A model generated the notes under the pieces. That model did no database searches. It saw only the letters and a list, made by a program, of their open reading frames with translations, and had not been told where the DNA came from. The translations under genes and the position numbers were made by a program. From Apolygus lucorum (lineage: Eukaryota > Arthropoda > Insecta > Hemiptera > Miridae), in assembly GCA_009739505.2 (NCBI GenBank), contig CM019182.2:26085297-26149296 (forward strand): a DNA stretch of 64,000 nucleotides, given 5' to 3'. This document shows, piece by piece, positions 35,739-44,652 of this stretch (positions are counted from its first letter, which is position 1; each line of letters begins with the position of its first letter).

Positions 35739-36147
35739 TATAACTTCTATTCAGGGATTGTGTGGTTTGTCGTGTTGATGGTCCCCTTTGAGGGCAGTGG
35801 AAGGTACTGAGATTGATGTTTTGAGATTACCTGATATGCATCGGGTCATTTGAACCCGTTTTTTTTAAAGGGGCTATGTGACATTTTCGGCCATTTTCAC
35901 TTTTTTTAATTTTCTGTGTCTCCATACTTGGTTGCATCGATGTCGATTAAAAGGAACCTCGTATCATTGACGTTTCCCATAGAAAAAACAGGTTGAAATT
36001 TCCGATGTCTTTTGAAAGGGGCTATGTGAGTCACATAACCCCTTTCAAAAGAGAACTTACTCACTCGCTATGTGGTGGACGAGGAGTTTCGAGACTCAAA
36101 TAATAAACTGTCAGGTTGGTTTATAATAATTAATATGTCGGTAGAGG

Positions 36148-36214
36148 AAGGGGGTTAATTTTTGTTTATTGGCCGATTCCTAGGCTTTGTTATTGAAAAT
36201 AATTAACCGAAATC
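36148..36214 (-). repeat. Family A terminal fragment
   Basis: GGGGGTTAATTTTTGTTTAT, CCGATTCCTAGGCTTTGTTA and GAAAATAATTAACC match the hairpin terminus of family A in reverse. Only this end is present. Confidence 0.65.
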
Positions 36215-36239
36215 ACTTCCTTTTGAATCTCCACATATC

Positions 36240-37110
36240 CCTAAGACAACAATTCCAAGTGGGTGTGGCACGTAGCTTCCTCGTATCCTTAACCCGACTA
36301 TATAGATGAACAGATGCATAGTAGTTACTCTCAAAATATCAATCTCTAAGTACCTTCCACTACCCTCATAGGGGAGGACCATCAACACGTCAACCCGCAC
36401 AATATCTGAATATTATTGCAAAATGTAGAAGTTATGGCTGTTACAAGGATTTCACGTTTACGCATGCGCATAAGATACTTTCAATTTGGGGGCCACGATT
36501 TTCATAGGGGACCATCATCATCACAACTCGCATAATTCCTGAAAATTTTATCCAAATCAGATGGGAAATATAGAAGTTATGGCCGTGGCAAGGATTTCAC
36601 GTTTGCGCATGTGCAGCGGCTACTATCAGTCCGGGGGTAATGATTTTCATAGGGGACCATCTACACCCCCACCCGCACAATCCCTGAAAATTTCATCAAA
36701 ATCGGATGAGAAATGTAGAAGTTATGGCTGTGGAAAGGATTTCATGACAGACAGACAAACACGGAACCAAAATAGGGTGTGCGCCTGGGTAGGAAAAACT
36801 GTTTATTGTTATTTTTAATCTAAGGTGGACCTTCTAGCGTGTGTAAATATTTTCCTATGAATTTTTAAAGTTTCGACCGTTAATTACGTCACAGTGGGGG
36901 TCCCGCCCAGGCGGGAGAGGCGCGTGACGTCATAAACGGTCGAAACTTTGAAAAATCATAGAAACAGATCTACTCACGCAAGAAGGTCGCGGTTGGTGCC
37001 AAAATTCTCAGGATGTAGTCTACTTTCCATTGAAAATCTTAAAATAATCAAGGCACCCCTATTGTTCAGGAAGGTCTAAAACCTAAAATGTGAGTGGAAA
37101 TTTTGATTTT
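36240..37110 (-). repeat. Family R repeat, inverted copy inside the ATTT-flanked element
   Basis: It runs AAGTGGGTGTGGCACGTAGC, then units with CGCATGCGCAT (36462) and GCGCATGTGCAG (36606, one mismatch to the palindrome), then GACAGACAGACAAACACGG. It is broken at 36773 by a small fold-back element and resumes at 37061 with TTGTTCAGGAAGGTCTAAAA. Confidence 0.85.
36774..37060. mobile_element. 287-bp fold-back MITE with AT duplication
   Basis: Ends AGGGTGTGCGCCT and AAGGCACCCCT are inverted repeats flanked by AT (36772-36773, 37061-37062). Inside is a long stem: the GACCTTCTAGCGTGTGTAAA arm pairs with the arm near 36971-36992, and AAGTTTCGACCGTTAATTAC pairs with the arm near 36928-36953. The stem is capped by a GC-rich loop containing CCCGCCCAGGCGGG (36902-36915). 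There is no coding sequence. Confidence 0.8.
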
Positions 37111-37536
37111 GGTTGATTGGATTTTAATTTTGAATAAACTGATCATATACATCTTTAATGTTATGATGTTTTATGTACATATTTTCATTAAAATATGTTT
37201 CATTAAGTGAATAAAGCTGTTTATTCAAATAATTTCAGTCCTGAAAAAATCGATTTTTTTTTAAGGGGGTATGTGAGAGCATTTCAAATTGCAATTTGAT
37301 ACACTTCCCCTTGCTGAAAAAAATCTGAAAAATTCTGGAGGATTGTAGAGTATTTAACTGTATTGGAATATTTCAAAAAATGGGATGTTTTGATCGTTTT
37401 GACGACTTGGGACAGTTTTTTGCGTTTTCCCGAAAGTTTCACAAATGACACATAACCCCTTTAAAAAAAAACGGGTTCATTTATACAATATGGGTTATGA
37501 ATGCGAGGAAGCTATGTGCCACACCCACTTGGCAGA

Positions 37537-38177
37537 CATAATATATTCCTGTCTCCCGTTCTACTGGGTATTATACAAAAAATCGTTTCCTCGAGTATCC
37601 CACGTTAAACATCGGAGAAACGTACGTTTGTACAAATTTTAGAGGCGAGGAACTAGGAAAGCCGGTGTTTGGTTGGTATGAAGGGAAGCAGACTGTATTC
37701 TAGTCACATCTGCCATCCAATTGACCCTACCTAAACTAACAACCCTATAATTGGCGGATGGCCAATTACAACTGTTGATTTGACCTCACATGGCCGACCA
37801 ATCGAGATTACGTTTCGGACGAGGTTGCCCCGTTTCGTTCGATATTCTCCACCATCTACCTGTCGGTGGTTGATTACCTGAGGGAATTACGGTATTCGAT
37901 GCGACCCGCGACATGCGACAATCATGTCAACCGAAGTTGACGGTAAATAAATTCATAACGGTCCCCCGAAGTCAATATTTGATTCGGAGGAATGTTGAAT
38001 AATTTAAGGGAGACAACGAGCTCATTCATCAATGTTGAGCGGGAAGACAATGAGAAATTGACCACCGCGAGTATTCTAAACACTGAGTGACGAGACTACT
38101 CTTGCAATCCTAAATAATCTAAATGTGCTCTGTTATTCATTTTCAAGTACAAATAATTAGCCATGCAAAGGAAAGCA
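37537..38177. other. No gene recognised
   Basis: Unique, relatively balanced composition around 37690-38090. No frame or repeat was identified. Confidence 0.4.
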
Positions 38178-38245
38178 CCAGTAGTGGACATGTTAGGAAA
38201 ATCGTGTGCGTTTTTTTTTTGTGTTTCCTCATACATTTTGGTTTT
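38178..38245. repeat. CAGTAGTGGACA motif and T-run, possible end of the Tigger-like element
   Basis: CAGTAGTGGACA at about 38172-38183 recurs at 39826 and 39882 in the same orientation, all beside the pogo/Tigger-like transposase fragment at 39954-40206. It may be a terminal or sub-terminal repeat of that element. No inverted partner was found. Confidence 0.35.
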
Positions 38246-38559
38246 GGCTTATTATTTTCAATAATAAGCCTTTGGAATCGAGCAAGAAAAGAAATATATC
38301 TTAACCCCCCCTCAAAATTTGATGTTTTACGTTTCAAGGTATATCAATTTGGCCGTCCGTCCACCGTACGCGGCACTTTTGCCACTTAGCATTGACCGAT
38401 TTTGATGAAATTTGGTATGTAGGCTCCATTTGGGGTCTAGTTGTGCCCCGAAGATTTTGGTTGATGTAAGTCACTTCTAAGGGTTCCAAAATCAATTTTG
38501 AAATTTTCAAAACGCCCTAACTCAAAAAATTTTGATATAAACATTCTATAGAATTTTTG

Positions 38560-39447
38560 TAGCTTCTATAGAAGCTTTGTTTTCACTTTTCAAGGACGGA
38601 AAAAAAAGTTCTTCAAAATCAAAATTTCCACTCGCGTTTTGCGTTTTAGACCTTTCTGAACAATTTTGGTTCCGTGTCTGTCTGTCTGTCTGTGTGTCTG
38701 TGTGTCTGTCATGAATTCCTTGTAACGCGCATAACTATACGAAGTTATTGTCCGATTTCCATGAAATTTTCAGGGATTGTGCGGGTTGGTGTGTAGACGG
38801 TCCCCTATAAAAATCAACATCCCCGGACTGATAGAAGCGACTGCGCATGCGCAAACGTGAATTCCTTGTAACGGCCATAACTTCCACATTTTCCATCCGA
38901 TTGCAATGAAATTTTCAGGGATGTTACAGACTAGTATTTAGATGGTCCATTATGAAAATCATCACCTTAGGACTGATAGTAGCCACTGCGCATGCGCAAA
39001 CGTGAATTCCTTGTAACGGCCATAACTTCTACATTTTCCACCCGATTTCGATGAAATTTTTAGGGATTATGTGGATTACGTTGTAGATAGTCCCCTATGA
39101 AAATCATCATCCCCGGACTGATAGAAGCGACTGCGCATGCGCAAACGTGAATTCCTTGTAACAGCCGTAGCTTCAACTGTCCCCCAGGGTTCGCGGGTTC
39201 GAATCCCAGCCGAGGCTAAGTATTTTTTTTGATCCAATCACATACATCTACTCACTTAATTTTTCATCCGAATTTGATGAAATTTTCCTAGGATTGTCCA
39301 GATTAGCGTGTAGATGGTCCCCTATGAGGGTAGTGGAAGGAACTTAGAGATTGGTGTTATGAGATTAACAACTATGCATCTGATCAATATATAATCGGGT
39401 TATGGATACGAGGAAGCTATGTGTCCACACCCACTTGGCAGACGTTT
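38560..39447 (+). repeat. Family R repeat, fullest copy, inserted in family A
   Basis: This copy best defines the family. The left arm is GCTTTGTTTTCACTTTTCAA, then AAATTTCCACTCGCGTTTTG, then AACAATTTTGGTTCCGTGTC and a TGTC microsatellite (38675-38710). Three ~145-bp units follow with perfect TGCGCATGCGCA palindromes at 38842-38853, 38987-38998 and 39132-39143 (exactly 145 bp apart). Next comes a tRNA-like segment (39181-39219), then GTCCCCTATGAGGGTAGTGG, and the terminus CCACACCCACTTGGCAGACG. There is no protein-coding frame. Confidence 0.9.
39181..39219 (+). ncRNA. tRNA-derived segment (B-box-like) inside family R copy
   Basis: GGGTTCGCGGGTTCGAATCC (39188-39206 region) contains a perfect pol III B box, GGTTCGAATCC at 39196-39206, followed by CAGCCGAGGCTAA, which looks like a tRNA 3' acceptor side. 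An A-box-like TAGCTTCAACTG lies about 27 bp upstream, closer than in a normal tRNA, and no cloverleaf can be drawn. It is either a tRNA/SINE fragment captured by this copy or a SINE promoter remnant. It is absent from the other R copies I can read. Confidence 0.5.
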
Positions 39448-39953
39448 TAGAATTGTTTGAGACCAACCGGAGCTCTGTAGGACAAACCGTTCGCTCACTA
39501 CGAGAATTTAAGTTTTGGACGTACGATAAATCGGAAACACGAGTGTGAATCGCAAAAGAGGTCTAATCTCCGTTCAAATTATAGCTGACCGAAATACGAT
39601 CGATGTTTTTCTTCGTGTTGGATGAATGGTGGCTTTGTAGACGAGTGATCTATAGAAAAATAATAAACCTTTGAGCAATGATTTGCAGCGTTTTAGCTTT
39701 AAAACTGTTTTTTGTGTGTCTGCATGTTCTTCAGACATTTTTTATTGGTTTTAATCGATGGAATCATACATTTTATAAAATTTCGAAGAATAGAGTCAAC
39801 ATTTCTGGAATAATAGAATACACCAGTAGTGGACAGCTAAAATTTTTGAATGTCGATGTAGAGGACACTTGATGACCCAGTAGTGGACACGTGGTATATA
39901 TCAACAAGACAATGTAACACTTGGTTCATAATCATGTATAATCATTTATTCAA

Positions 39954-40206
39954 TCATACCATTGGATCTTCCAAGATATGATCGTTACCATTTTCTTTAA
40001 AATATCCCATGATGTTGTCAGCCCATTTGTTAATATCTTCACTTGTCACTGAGCTTCTGGAGCTTGTGAGATTTTGGGGTGTCCTCACAGAAACGGTTGG
40101 ATTTCTTCTCATGAATGAGTTATGCCTTGATCGCCCTGGTCGGCCATCTGTGAATTTATTTTCCCTTTTCACATCCCTAAGTAGTTTTTTGTACACTGTC
40201 TGGGAG
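39954..40206 (-). pseudogene. pogo/Tigger-like transposase fragment (CENP-B-type HTH to start of DDE)
   Basis: The minus-strand frame 39954-40196 (extendable to about 40206) reads YKKLLRDVKRENKFTDGRPG, then NSFMRRNPTVSVRTPQNL, then SVTSEDINKWADNIMGYF, then HILEDPMV-stop. The spacing G.PG...W..SFM.R.P..S.RTP..L...R..VT..I..W...I..Y........L.DP is that of the second DNA-binding half and linker of pogo/Tigger (Tc1/mariner superfamily) transposases. It stops just before the expected .R.FN.DE start of the catalytic domain. The last codons read CCAATG then GTATGA, which could be a GT splice donor, so it might also be an exon of a domesticated or autonomous gene. The catalytic part is not visible nearby. 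It abuts a 35-residue-repeat segment at 40207. Confidence 0.75.
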
Positions 40207-40432
40207 GTCAGCTTTACACACTGGGAGACTCTTCAGATCACTGATCAGCTGAGTGAGCTCCGAAGCAATTTTCAATCCTATTGAACGCTTGAAGCTGAAA
40301 TTTGAGAGGGAAGGTCTAGGGAGAATACAGATGGTGGTAGGTACTATTGATGGAGAACCAGTGATCTATACAGAAGGGTGATCTATACAGAAAATAATAA
40401 ACCTTCGGGCAATGATTTGCAGCGTTTTCAAT
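40207..40432. repeat. Terminal piece of the composite element (35-residue repeat end)
   Basis: Read on the minus strand it carries one unit's ELTQLISDLK coding sequence (40213-40265). It also has the leader TTCAAGCGTTCAATAGGATT, the ATCTATACAGAAAATAATAA block and the GGGCAATGATTTGCAGCGTT end at 40432. The family A body is missing. Here the repeat frame runs directly into sequence continuous with the Tigger-like fragment instead of into the usual terminus. Confidence 0.8.
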
Positions 40433-41229
40433 CTGGTACATGTTTCGACTCTTCTGTGGAGTCTCCCTCAGCCTGTAGGTTTCTGTTAATTCCTTCCGTG
40501 AAGTGTCTCCTGAGGAAGACTTCACACAAGAGTCTCAGACCTGAACTTGACCGATTTGTTTGTCACAAACCCCCTTTTTGTACAGTTTTAAGTGTTTTTA
40601 GGCTTAAAAACCGAATTTTCACCTCTTCAGGCCTCCACCAGATGCATCCACTACTCGGAACTTTCTCATTTCTCTAATTCATTGCTGTCGTGTTTCCCGG
40701 TTTCGATCGACACGGAAAAAATATGTTTCGCACTCTCGAGAGAAGCATTCGCGGGGGCGGCTGCTCTTAACGACAACTGCTAATTATCTCGGCCGCAACC
40801 GCCCCTCGTCTTCTCAACCCTTGCTAATTAAACGAAAGCTATCAACGTGAAATAGGGCACCGCATATTTCACGAGATATTTTTTTCCCCCTCGGAGAGTT
40901 CTGTCTCCCGCAGGCCGTATTTAGCATGCAATCGCAGGAAGCAGCACTCGAAGAACTCTCTCGCCTGTGAATTTTTTTCAAGTCCGAACAGACAGCAGAC
41001 GTTGAATTTTGGGAGGTTGATGGATGAACCGAGTGGACTCCGCACGTTTGCCGTCCAGAAGTCTGTCAAACAATCAATGTATTCACTCCCACGGCTTAGG
41101 GACCTGATGAGTTGAAGGATTTTGATGATACAGCAAATATCGATACCTTGAGTTGTGAGAAAAACGCAGAAGTTTTCACCATTGCACAATTCCTAAAATT
41201 TGTTTATTAATAATAATGGTTTATTATTA
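40433..41229. other. Unique region, no gene recognised
   Basis: It has balanced composition with GC-richer patches (40680-40920) and no detectable interspersed repeats. Frames (40378-40677 plus, 40869-41189 minus) show no recognisable domain. It looks like non-transposon host DNA and is a reasonable place to look for conserved noncoding sequence. Confidence 0.4.
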
Positions 41230-41527
41230 CAAGGCAAGCCCCCTGGATCCCCGGATGGTTACGGCTTAGAGCCTTCGGCTAAAATTCAAGAAACATGGAC
41301 CATGCTTTAGCCGTGTTTTGTTTGCTGTTTCCTTCTACTTTGTAAAGCAGTCTCAATCACCACAAAGGTATTCTTATTATTAAGAAATCGAAAACAGCGT
41401 CGAAGAACACATCACCACTAATTAAAAGTCAATTAAAAGTAAATTAACTATGAAAGCCCGCGTTGTTTACAAAATCTTGCCTAGGTTTCAAGACCGTAGT
41501 GTATGACTATCAACCCGAAGTAAATTG

Positions 41528-41898
41528 TGTCAACTTTATTGGGATTTGGGTCCAAAAAATTTATTTTCTTCTTGATATTCTATCAATTCTAGTCACTATT
41601 ATTGTTGTTGCGTCTTTCTGACAGTCTTATTTTGTTTTACCAATAGTATTAAATTTAAAGCCTGATGTTATTGTGTTTTTTCCAATTTTTAGTTATTATA
41701 GTCAAGTATTTAAACACCAATTTCATGGTTAATGTTCCTGGTTTATAGAACTTCTTCATTCCCGACCGTGGTTTGCTGTTCAAACCTAAACTCATCCTCT
41801 GAGCCCTGATGAAGAAAAGAAAATAAATTTTTCGAAAATTTGGTAAAAGAGGAGGATTTTGCTGTTGGTCCCAAATCCCAATAAAGTTGACATAGGTT
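41528..41898. repeat. ~370-bp element with ~30-bp inverted ends
   Basis: GTGTCAACTTTATTGGGATT (41528) pairs with AATCCCAATAAAGTTGACA (about 41875-41893), and the pairing extends through TTTGGGTCC/GGTCCCAAA. AGGTTTCAAGA lies on both sides (41485 and 41897), a possible direct repeat. No coding sequence. Confidence 0.65.
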
Positions 41899-42542
41899 TC
41901 AAGAACCTTTGAAAATTCGTGAAAACCAAGCCAACCAACAACATCAATATAATCCGCTAACTCCCCCCCCCCCCCGTTAGCTTCATCCCTGTTAATAAAT
42001 TGTTATAATAATTATAACAATTTATTTTATTATAACAATTATTACAACTATTACCAATTATTATAACAATTATTTTTTAAATTTAAAAAAAATGTAATCC
42101 ACTAAATCGGTGTTGGTGTTAACCGATGTTGTTTACAGTTCTTTGAAATCGGAGGTATATCTCAGCTTCTTACATATTTACAGCTGTTTCGGCAGTATAC
42201 TATAATTTACACATGAATCGAGAAAAGCTGCGTTCTTAACAGACGGGTGATTGTTGAGGCATACCTGTGACACATACATACATAAATTACTAATTACTTT
42301 AAACATAAATTTATTAGAAATGAGAATAACTTGAAATTAAAAAATGAAATATTATTTATAAGTTAATATTTATATGAGTAGAGTAATTTGAACGGATACC
42401 TTGTGGAAACTTTGAAAACACATACAAAATTGAAATTTCACAAAATTACCTCGATATTTCGACTGGTAAAGACGGCGTGATCGCGAGACTGATTGAGCAC
42501 TAGACTGTGGAGGTTCTGTTCAGTATAATACATATATGTATA
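41899..42542. other. AT-rich stretch, poly-C run, no gene
   Basis: A run of 11 C lies near 41967. 41997-42070 is an imperfect TTATAATAA low-complexity region. 42110-42240 resembles 53300-53400 (GTTGTTTACAGTTCTTT and GGTATATCT-AG-TTCTT blocks), an unassigned repeat. Confidence 0.5.
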
Positions 42543-43187
42543 CAGGGTGTCCCATGTTAAGAACCGAAAAACTTCGGGAGTTTTCACGTACCAACGATGA
42601 TGGAATCAGTCTAATAGTATTGAAAATGACGTAGAATTCCACCCCTAATTCGTCGAACCTGCCCGGGGCCCAACGAGCCAGAAACCTTGATTTCCATGAG
42701 CGCAACCACGTTTTTTAGCATTCAAACGTATTTTTCACCCCTAACTAGCGGAGTAAAATTAAAACAAATTATACCATTTGAAAGCTGATATCTTTGCGCA
42801 GTTTTTGATGTAGAGGTACGTGAAAAATCATCTGGAAGTATAACCTTAACAATCAAAAGGAAAAGTAAGAAATTTTGACAATTTTACAAAAATGACTTTA
42901 CGAGTTAATTTTTCACCCATCACGACCTTACAAATTTTTTTTTATAACCACTAGAAAGATGGTAAATTCAACGCCCTATCCAACGGTGTAATTAGATTTT
43001 GAATTGCTCGTAAATTAAGCGAGTCATGATCATTTTTATGGCTTAAGGTCGAAAACACGAAAAAAATCTTAAAATTAAAATAACTTTGGATTTAAGCGTC
43101 TAACGAAAAATTGATAGGAGACACTTTCTTACTAAAATTAGTTGAAAAGTCGACGAAGTTTTTTGGTCCTTAACATGGGACACCCTG
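42543..43187. mobile_element. 645-bp TIR element (CAGGGTGTCCCATG ends, TA duplication)
   Basis: The left end CAGGGTGTCCCATGTTAAGA and the right end complement CAGGGTGTCCCATGTTAAGG are nearly perfect inverted repeats of about 35 bp, flanked by TA (42541-42542, 43188-43189). The interior keeps the AACGGTGTAATTAGATTTTG and AAGGTCGAAAACACGAAAAA modules shared with the elements at 21890 and 44653. It is a non-autonomous Tc1/mariner-type MITE. The minus frame 42520-42705 reads out of its end and is not a gene. Confidence 0.9.
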
Positions 43188-43208
43188 TATAAGAGAGTCT
43201 AGTTGAAG

Positions 43209-43330
43209 TATATGACGGGGTTGTTAATTGTCCTTTCTATACTTGTTATAAATAACTTGTTGACTTGTTGTAATACAAGCAAATGAAAACAACAAGTCTA
43301 GAAAGGTCAATTAACCACCCCCTCATATAT
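43209..43330. repeat. ~120-bp hairpin
   Basis: ATATGACGGGGTTGTTAATT followed by TTTCTATACTTGTT (43209-43246) pairs with the complementary stretch AACAAGTCTAGAAAGG ... AATTAACCACCCCCTCATAT (43291-43328). Arms are about 38 bp with a few mismatches, and the loop is about 45 bp. It could be a minimal MITE. Confidence 0.75.
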
Positions 43331-43496
43331 ATAAGAGTATATATGAAAAAACATATTATAAGTTCCGTAGAAGGCCCTAACTTACTGACCTATTCCCTAC
43401 ATCCTCCCCCTCCCCTCCACCCAAATTTACTGTACACCTATCCTTCAATCGTTTTCAGCATAGAATCCATTGGTGATTTTTCAGAGTCGTTAGGAC

Positions 43497-44652
43497 CACT
43501 TGGCGTCAATTTGGTTTGTTATTGTCAAAAGTGAACCTGTAGAATCGAGCAAAACAGGAAAAAATGGTCGTTACAAAAATGTCATCCTTACGCCAAAGTT
43601 GTATCCTCAACAAAGTTGTATTTTGACTAATATAATAGAGCTGGCAGATCACGTGATTTTCAATCCTAAACGGATTAATAAAGCCTTACCTCCTCTTGTG
43701 AATGGCCTCATCAATAATTACTCATCATGCTTAGGAATGTATACGAACCGAGGGAGTATAATTTTTACCATTGAGTATGATATATTATTTACTCTCATAG
43801 CTGTTCATTATTTTCGATCGGTCGATGGCAATGTGGCTGTCACAGAACAGTTTCGTGAGTTTGTTGGCAGAAAGTGGCAAAACTACCGGATCATTTTCAC
43901 GGATGGCTCGAAGTCAACACAATCTGTGGGTTGTGCGTTTGTTGACATTTTAAACAATATTGAAAAACAATTTAAATTTCCCGATGAAGCTACTATATAC
44001 ACAGCAGAAGCCACAGCTATTAAATTAGCTCTCGAATATAATATATTCGTTTGAGTTTGAGTGGTTAATATAATGAGTGGTTATGGTATAATATATAAAA
44101 CTTTGAGTTTGAGTGGTTGACTATAATATTATTATAGTCAACCACTCAAACTCAAACGTTACTCATGCAATAATTTGTGATAAGCTCACTAAATTCAACA
44201 ATCATATCATTGCCAAGATAATAGAGTTAGTAAAGAATTGTAGAGATGGGAATGTTTGCGTTCAGTTTGTATGGGTTCGGGCACATAGTGGTCTATTATA
44301 TAATGAGAGAGTGGACAGAGCTGCAAAAACTGCTGCAGTGATAGGTGAAGCGATGGAATGTCTTCTGCCTAAGGAAGATTTTTATTGTATATTTAAGAAA
44401 AAGGTAAAAATAGAATGGCAAAATAGGTATGTGGAGTGTGATAAAGGTAGATTTTTCAGAGATATCCACCCACAACTTAAAAGCGACCCATGGTTCAAAC
44501 ATGCCGATTCTAACAAGAAATTCGTTCGAGCTATATGTAGAATGAGGTGTAATCATGCTTTGTGTCCGTCGTACTTGGCCAGAATAACTAGAAGCAATTA
44601 CGAAGAAATTGATGATGGCTCATGCGCCCATTGTGGTGGAGAAGGAACTATA
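43497..44652 (+). pseudogene. Non-LTR retrotransposon RNase H region, left part, split by insertion
   Basis: Frame 43500-44054 ends in an RNase H start: RIIFTDGSKSTQSVGCAFVD (catalytic D in FTDGS) and EATIYTAEATAIKLALEYNI (the second acidic residue in AEA.A). Frame 44113-44652 continues VCVQFVWVRAHSGLLYNERV and DRAAKTA (the HSG and final D). Then comes CRMRCNHALCPSYLARI, a C/H-rich tail, and the zinc motif CAHCGGEGTI. A 26-bp hairpin duplication (44102-44156) breaks the frame between the two parts. At 44652 the frame is interrupted by a TA-flanked element and resumes at 46698. Upstream of 43560 the reverse transcriptase is absent, so the copy is 5'-truncated. Confidence 0.88.
44102..44156. 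repeat. Perfect 26-bp inverted repeat with 3-bp loop
   Basis: TTTGAGTTTGAGTGGTTGAC extended by TATAAT (44102-44127) is exactly complementary to 44131-44156, with ATT between. A third, direct copy of GTTTGAGTTTGAGTGGTT lies at 44049-44066. The right arm belongs to the RNase H coding frame (N-H-S-N-S-N); the left arm is the inverted extra copy. Confidence 0.97.

Larger units (their letters stand above)
35852..37478. mobile_element. 1627-bp insertion with 4-bp ATTT duplication
   Basis: The left end GAACCCGTTTTTTTTAAAGG and the right end (complement of 37459-37478) are inverted repeats. They continue as GGGG-TATGTG-CA and are flanked by ATTT on both sides (35848-35851, 37479-37482). The R copy reads through correctly once the element and one ATTT are removed. 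A second, internal copy of the same end motif forms a palindrome AAAGGGGCTATGTGA/TCACATAACCCCTTT at 36016-36052, so the element may itself be composite. It contains an inverted R copy. No transposase was found. Confidence 0.82.
34591..37536 (+). repeat. Family R repeat split by two nested elements
   Basis: Three pieces join into one plus-oriented copy. 34591-34866 holds the ACTCATGTTTTACGTTTTAG arm, TGTCTGTC and one unit ending CCCTTGT. 35739-35851 runs from ATAACTTCTATTCAGGGATT to GCATCGGGTCATTT. 37479-37536 runs from ATTTATACAATATGGGTTAT to CCACACCCACTTGGCAGAC. The interruptions at 34867-35738 and 35852-37478 are each flanked by a short direct duplication of R sequence. Confidence 0.88.
38246..39694 (+). 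repeat. Family A repeat split by a nested R copy (A7/A8)
   Basis: 38246-38559 holds the hairpin end, a short CCGTACG stretch (38355-38372) and GGTCTAGTTGTGCCCCGAAG, up to GATATAAACATTCTATAGAA. 39448-39694 resumes at TTTTAGAATTGTTTGAGACC, passes GAGCTCTGTAGGACAAACCG and ends TTGAGCAATGATTTGCAGCG. The R element at 38560-39447 occupies the gap. Confidence 0.88.

Noticed and set aside
39181..39219. Complete tRNA gene
   Set aside because: Only a B box and acceptor-like 3' piece are present. There is no anticodon arm, and the A-box-like motif is too close.
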